A DNA stretch of 64,000 nucleotides from Varroa destructor (taxonomy: Eukaryota > Arthropoda > Arachnida > Mesostigmata > Varroidae): contig NW_019211456.1 of the NCBI RefSeq assembly GCF_002443255.2, positions 13,724,229 through 13,788,228 on the forward strand, read 5' to 3'. The notes beneath the pieces are model-generated. The model was not told the DNA's origin and searched no databases. It was given only the letters and a program-made list of their open reading frames with translations. Each line of letters opens with the position of its first letter. The stretch's first letter is position 1. The translations under genes and the position numbers were made by a program. Shown one piece after another: positions 58,401-64,000 of the stretch.

Positions 58401-59123
58401 ACGTTCAGCCGAACAACGTATCTCTCGGCAGCACGCTCTGAATATGGCTGTAACAACAAACAACAAGCAACAAGATCACGCGTGCCGGGGTTTCCGCTTA
58501 GCCAGCTACTATACTGCGTGAAATGCACGTTTAACTTTTAATTTTTCGATAATCAATGAACAAGGAACTTGGACACATAGTGACGTTTGATTTTGTAGCA
58601 CGTATGGAGAGCAGGGACGTTATACTGGAACTGAACAGACAGCAGATAAATGAAATAATATTGTCGACAGTGTATCCAAACAGTACGCTTTAAAGGACCA
58701 TAAGGCTTTATTTTTTTTCAGTACAGTTTGTTTAAGTTTAGTTATGGATAGCCGATAAGGTCTATCAGGCAATCCATTGATTGATCTGAATAACACTCGG
58801 AAATAATGTCTTCTTTCTGATTAAAATTAGTTTACCGATACTTCGCCTTTCAGGTTGTTAAGTAGCAAATGATTTTGAGTGGCCTGTAGAGCTGTCTGGT
58901 CTATGTATCTCCAAATAAGAACGTCCGCGCTCGAAATTCGAAAAGCCCAAACAGGCAAGGCCAATGGAACCCGGAATGGAGCGATGCCTTCTTTGGCAGT
59001 CTGTCCCGCGCGATTGTTGACGTCTGAGTTAGCACTGAATTGTGCGTTCTGTCCTACGTAGGCAAGGAATCATAGATGGGAAGTTTTCACTTGTAAGCCA
59101 GCCCATCGCCGCCGTTACACGGG
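55480..59123. other. Mixed-composition stretch without a firm gene
   Basis: It contains moderately GC-rich parts (55.6-56.1, 56.9-57.5 kb). A minus-strand ATG frame of 140 codons (56816-57238, MLESKQRVSRVLLVQMSELG...) has a fair start context but no splice or domain support. Confidence 0.3.
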
Positions 59124-59159
59124 CGGTTCAGTGGAAAAGTGTTGCACCGATTCGATTCC
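59124..59159 (+). repeat. Shortened tRNA-like head
   Basis: CGGTTCAGTGG (59124-59134) matches box A at 10 of 11 positions and GATTCGATTCC (59149-59159) matches box B at 10 of 11. Only 25 nt separate their starts, against about 45 in tRNAs, so the anticodon-arm region is deleted. Confidence 0.35.
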
Positions 59160-59561
59160 CAGCTTTCAGCCATCCAAAGGAAAATTTATTCAAAGGGTCA
59201 TCTGACGTAGGTAAAATCATTTTTCCATTAGTCAGTCCATATGGGAGCTTACTCTGATAATTATACTACGTATCGTTCTTAGTAGGTAACTTGCACAAGC
59301 AATACATACTAATTCCAGATCATCAATGTGTTGTTTTAAACGTGACACGTTTATACGGGTCACGAAATGCCATAAAGGTTAGCTAATAATCTGAAGTGCT
59401 GATAAGCTGACACTCCGGAAACTCTTGAACTCTGCAGGGCCTTGCCGAATTTGCCACGCGTTAGAATTACGTAAAACCTACAACATGAACATAAAATCAA
59501 GAAAGGCAAACAGAACTGCTAGGTAAATTTCTATATAACAAGTGAAACGATATCTTTTAGT

Positions 59562-60101
59562 TTACGCGATAATAAAAGCTCGACTGGCCACGCAATACCC
59601 ACCTAACGCTAAGAGTATGCTACACATGTAAGTAGAATACGAAAATTGGAATTGAAGATTAGGGTAGAGGGGATCATTACCTTGGAGTAACGTGCTCATG
59701 CCCCCTGTGCTATACAGAACAATTGCAAACTCACTTTTGGCGTATATATAATTCGAAACGTGGATTATTTTTAGTCTGCTAACTTGACAGGCGGCTGGGA
59801 TTTGATGAACTGAAAAATGCAACAAAGACTTGGGTTGGATAATATGACTATTGCTTCGTATTGCTATGCTTCGATTGAAACGACCGGGCTTTAATCTGTG
59901 TATATCTTTGATCAATAACTGTTCTTCAGCCTTACGCATTGGGGGAGCTACGTAACAATGGAAACGACAGAGACTGTTGCTCTTAATCGAGTTCGCATCG
60001 TTTTGTGTGTTCCCTGACGAACCACCCGGTGAACATCTCGCTTCACAGTTGGTCGTTTGAAGGACATTTCGCGTGCGTGGCATAGCACTATATCGACTCA
60101 T
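59562..60101 (-). CDS. Hypothetical ORF, 179 codons
   Basis: An ATG-started frame begins MSRYSAMPRTRNVLQTTNCE and is Ser/Asn/Arg-rich. A CAAG|GTAATG donor at about codon 139 (after STLLQ) suggests that only the first part is a 5' coding exon and the hydrophobic C-terminal part is intron. Length is uncommon by chance. The family is not recognised. Confidence 0.25.
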   Translation of the reverse strand: MSRYSAMPRTRNVLQTTNCEARCSPGGSSGNTQNDANSIKSNSLCRFHCYVAPPMRKAEEQLLIKDIHRLKPGRFNRSIAIRSNSHIIQPKSLLHFSVHQIPAACQVSRLKIIHVSNYIYAKSEFAIVLYSTGGMSTLLQGNDPLYPNLQFQFSYSTYMCSILLALGGYCVASRAFIIA

Positions 60102-60468
60102 TACATCACGACCGCTACTGGCTGGCTAACTAGAATAGGATCAAACTGTATCAAGATCTATGGCTTACTACTGGAGTACTAGATCCAAGGGGAAAATTGT
60201 TCGGGGTCGAGTGGACTAAGACAAAACAGACAGAAAGGACGTAACACAGCCCTTTTACGCCTCGGAATGAAGGAATGCAACAAAAGAAAATGATCAATTT
60301 TTCCCACTTTCAACCCTTTGCCCTTTGTTGAATCGTGCTCTTTTTTCTGCTGTTCTTTGCAATGCCGCAGTCTTTTTCTCAACTCGCTGTGGGCTCGTCG
60401 TCGTCCCTCATTGGGAAACGCCGCTCTTTGAATATCGAGTAATCCACGGCGAAGCGGTCTGATCGAAA

Positions 60469-60479
60469 GGGGGGGGGGG
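60469..60479 (+). repeat. Poly(G) run of 11
   Basis: Eleven G residues. Confidence 0.8.
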
Positions 60480-61299
60480 AGAGGGAGCTGAACCGTTCAA
60501 CAATTGACGACACCAACAACGAAAGAATTTTTTGCTTCGGGTACAGTACAATGAATTGACGCGTCAGTTTAATCGTTAGTCTTCCCGGCGCTAACTGAAT
60601 AGTGAAATCGTGCACAGCGATCTCAAAGGTGGACATTAGGGACACAGGAGAAGTTCGACATTTACGTAAGGTACGGCCGTTACGGCCTGCACCGCTACTA
60701 CTTCCGATCGCAACTCGTAATTGGAACTACTCGCTTTTGCACTATGATGCTCAGCGTTCTATGGCGACCTATACAGAGTCATATAAAGTGGAGAAAAAAA
60801 ACTGATCTTTCACACCAAACGTTCATTACCTTTCGGGGTTGGACATTTTTGTTCTCTACAGGACATTGTAAGTGGCAAAGGGCTATCGATCCTATTCGCT
60901 TAACGTTTAATTACCAACCTCGTGCATACAGTGTTAACTACAGAAGTTAGAAAAACGTGTAACTATGCTACCTCACGTTATAAAAGGAGTTCACTTTTAT
61001 TAGTACCTAACGCGTTAATATACTCACCCCTATATGTCTGTCTAAGTAGTTAACCACCTACCGTATTTATGACTACATACAAACAGACATCTACATCACA
61101 ATAATGACACGCTATGCATGTATTTATAGGACAGAGATTTATTTTGGAGGGTGCGCCCAGTGGTGAAATGCAGATTATAGATTTGCTGTGGTGTGTAACT
61201 GTGAAATCTAGACCTTTTGCATGTCTATGTGTAGGTGCATATTAGATACAATGATAAAATCGTTATATTCGCCATGCAGCAATCAGGGGAAAACCCATT
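60480..61299. other. Spacer
   Basis: A minus-strand ATG exon candidate (MSNPE, 60830-60846, good start context, GTAATG donor) is too short to call. Nothing else seen. Confidence 0.3.
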
Positions 61300-61850
61300 T
61301 GTGAAGTTTGGCGTAGCGTCACACGTCTGGTCAGGCCCGCCATCGTATGAGCTGTTGTCCCCAGCTGCTCTGTGGCCCGTAACGTCCGTGACTCCGCCAG
61401 GCAACAGGCGTCAGTTCCACCGTCAAGCGTTCGAACAGGGCTCCCTGTAGGCAGACATCTGCTTTTCAAGCTGAGCGTCAGCCCGAGCCTAACTCTAATC
61501 CAACAAGCGACGCCTCCATAAAACGTCAGCGCGCCGACGACGCTCTCTTTCGGGGTAAAGCACGATGTCGTCCCGATGTCGCCTTTCTCCCGTGGTCACT
61601 TTCCCCCTTTAGCTGTCAGCCCTTCTGCCCTTCTCTTTTGTCTCTGACTCTCTCTGCCTAGCCGCCGACCTTCTATACGAAACGCCCGTCAACGGGATTT
61701 CATTGCTCCCGGCGGCCACCGAACCGACGAAACCTGCCGCTCTCCACTATCGAAAACGCTATCAAGCGACGCCAAGAATCACGGGCCCGTAGCGGGCTCG
61801 CCAGTGTGCACGAGCTAACGGAGCACATCGAAGCCTCGTCGAAACACAAC
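61300..61850. other. GC-rich island, probable promoter region
   Basis: CG-rich and C/T-rich sequence with sharp borders. Open frames here are low-complexity. Confidence 0.35.
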
Positions 61851-63420
61851 TGGAACAGTTTTTGGGGGATTCAGGCGGCTTTGACAGAGATGGCGGCAAG
61901 CGAAAAGGCGGGAGGAAGCTCGATGTTTGACCCCTGTTGTGCCTTACCTCGCTACCTTACTTTAAAGAGCACCCAACATGAATCTGTACTACGTCCAGTT
62001 CACTATGGGAACTGTCCATGTTCTCTTGTTTTACCAGACACTGATATCATATTCACGCATATAGAGACCTGTATGCATGTGGACGTACATGTCTCCATAC
62101 TTATACCCTGTGGAAAAAACGGAGGTTTAGAGGAAAAAAAAAACAGCCAGAGAAATCGGTACAAAAGCTTTAAGTGGTTACCATACTTGACATATAATAC
62201 ATAACTCCAAGTAGGCGGCCATAGTTATACTTTTCTATGCAATACTTTGAACACCAAAAGTGATCGAAGGAGCGAAGGCACTGCGTACATAGAGTTCCTC
62301 GGTGAACGATCATGAATTAATTTAATAGTTAGTATTATGACAGGTTACGTATAGACGGTCACGGGAATAAGTCTCTCGGTTAGCTATTATCTGGCAGAAT
62401 GACAATCGAATAGCTCTGTTGCTTTGCAATACACGTGATTATATTTTTAGACATAAGACCACTTTAGCGCATCACGTGTAATGATTCGAAGGGGTGAATT
62501 TGAAAAAATTACCCCTCTTCAATTTGTATTGTATCGCATGCATGGCACGAAGAACGCAAGAAATATGCAAAATGGCCAATTAAGCGAAAACTCTATTTCA
62601 CGTTTCTCTGGCATATAGGCTTGCTTCTGTTTCATATGCGTCATGAAGGCTGCCCATAAATGATTTCGCTATCAGGATCAACAGTGTGAAGCCTGCTACA
62701 CTATTAGTATTGGTTTTTGCTGCATCTGCTATCGATGAGACGAAACTATCTTGACTATGAAATGGGTAATATGTTACTAATAACGCCATCAACTTGGACG
62801 TTTCTCTGTAGAAATAGCATCACAGTTAGATCATGTAGTGCCTATTTTCAGCGGCAGAAAGCTATAGTAAAGATTTTAAATCTTATTTTTATATTATTAT
62901 TATAATTTTAAATGAATACTTAAACGTAACTGTAGTAAGAAGTATACATTTCCTGAGCAGGTTCTTCAAAAACACGCCAACCACCTAATGGACCTAACCT
63001 ACATCAATATGTAACGTTTCGGAATAGTAAAATTTAGCTACGTTCGTATTTTTTAAATGTAAAAGGTCAAAATACTCCTTTGACGAGACATCTGTCCTTA
63101 AAATGGGCTTCTTATCTGCTAATTTCGCCCAAAAACTAATGAACGTAGTTTTTCTGCCGAAAAAGGCTGTTGTCCAATATCTCTATGTCAATAACAGTTT
63201 GTATTGCAATTCGACGTACTTAACGTAAAACGACACACTAAATACTGAACCAGCTTGAAACATCACAGAATAGGTTTTGTGACTTTGGTATCAATTGCCC
63301 TATAAGTCCCCCGTTCACTTAACATTTTCGGCACATGTTGAGCCTGCTACGCGCGCTGATTTTTAGCCTTGCTTAGGACCGATAGCAAAGAATGAAAAAG
63401 AGTAGGAAAGTGGGTTCAGG
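61851..63420. other. AT-rich stretch, no gene seen
   Basis: Only short frames, with low protein character. Confidence 0.4.
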
Positions 63421-63602
63421 GAAATGGGGGTAGTGACGAAAGGACGTTCGCTTTCTGGCCACGGTTCTCGAGATCCTAAAAAAACGACCAAGCTATTCGC
63501 TCGGTTGCTAGCAAGCTAGCTACTGGCAGGGGCTATCTCGTAGAGACGAGCTAATAAGGTTCGCATTGGTATGCACAGCAGATAGCCGAGCGAGCCGTCG
63601 TA

Positions 63603-63875
63603 ATGAAACACCTTCTGACCCGTATCCTCTTGGGTCTAGTGCCAACGAAGGACAACCAGCCAGCTCGTCTTGTCGTCGTTTTCGTCGTCGTTGCTACCAG
63701 CACTGCTAACGCCGTTGCCGTCCCCGTTGATATTTTTTCTTATCGTTGGACGTCACCTTCGAGCGAAAGTACCTGTGCTGGACACGCTGGACGCTGCTTC
63801 TCGTTTTCTGCTCGCTATAATTCTATGGTGCCGACATTGATCATGACGATGAGACTAAAGCCGAAACGATGGTGA
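63603..63875 (+). CDS. Hypothetical ORF, 90 residues, hydrophobic start
   Basis: An ATG frame with a hydrophobic run (LVVVFVVVATSTANAVAV, about residues 23-40) starting too late for a typical signal peptide. It lies in a GC-rich block and may be the 5' UTR of the gene starting at 63954. Confidence 0.18.
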   Translation: MKHLLTRILLGLVPTKDNQPARLVVVFVVVATSTANAVAVPVDIFSYRWTSPSSESTCAGHAGRCFSFSARYNSMVPTLIMTMRLKPKRW

Positions 63876-63953
63876 TCTTAGGTTTTTACTCGTTATCAAC
63901 GAGTGACGCAAACGTAGCAGGGGCCCGAAGGATCTTGCGCAGTTGCGGTCGGC

Positions 63954-64000
63954 ATGAACATGGACGGCGGCAGCGGCGGCGGCGGCAACGATGAACACGA
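63954..64000 (+). CDS. Start of a Gly-rich protein, runs off the right edge
   Basis: ATG AAC ATG GAC followed by Gly/Ser codons reads MNMDGGSGGGGNDEH and is open to the window end. It follows a GC-rich block that could be its promoter. A CGG-rich 5' UTR is the alternative reading. Confidence 0.33.
   Translation, partial: MNMDGGSGGGGNDEH

Noticed and set aside
61806..62204. 132-codon plus-strand ATG frame
   Set aside because: Composition drifts from GC-rich to AT-rich with no protein character or signals.
1..64000. CRISPR arrays, rRNA, bacterial operons, integrases or transposase genes
   Set aside because: None seen; gene structure and repeats are those of a eukaryotic nuclear genome.

Overview
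The window looks like nuclear DNA of an animal, most likely an arthropod. The signs are large AT-rich spacers, spliced exons with GT/AG borders, microsatellites, tRNA-derived SINE-like heads, no operons, and two recognisable animal genes. A mite or other chelicerate is possible, but that is a guess: nothing in the sequence fixes the species.

Two genes are clear. At the left edge, minus strand, lies the first coding exon of a class II phosphatidylinositol transfer protein (RdgB/PITPNM family); the gene continues out of the window. At 6943-8853, minus strand, lies a complete single-exon coding region for a 12-helix transporter of the SLC46 (proton-coupled folate transporter-like) family, whose ATG sits one base after a 3' splice site.

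The most notable region is 12.6-14.1 kb. It holds an integrated fragment of a circular Rep-encoding single-stranded (CRESS) DNA virus: a Rep ORF with all three rolling-circle motifs and a Walker A, cut off before Walker B; an intact replication-origin hairpin with a perfect 9-bp stem and the nonanucleotide TAGTATTAC; a TATA box inside a palindrome; and a small divergent ORF on the other side. The nonanucleotide lies on the strand opposite Rep, which is the cyclovirus rather than the circovirus arrangement.

The rest is mostly AT-rich non-coding DNA with short candidate exons found by eye from splice signals and reading-frame continuity. The best are a three-exon small protein (35357-36477), a five-exon gene behind a GC-rich promoter-like block (46920-48615), a two-exon 3' end with a 60-nt intron (51698-52026), a secreted peptide precursor (31193-31576), and interleaved exons on both strands at 32.4-34.0 kb. 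These are hypotheses needing RNA or homology support, and no function is claimed. GC-richer islands at about 3.3-4.4, 37.1-38.9, 46.65-47.05, 61.3-61.85 and 63.4-64.0 kb may be promoters. At the right edge an ATG starts a Gly-rich reading frame that runs off the window.
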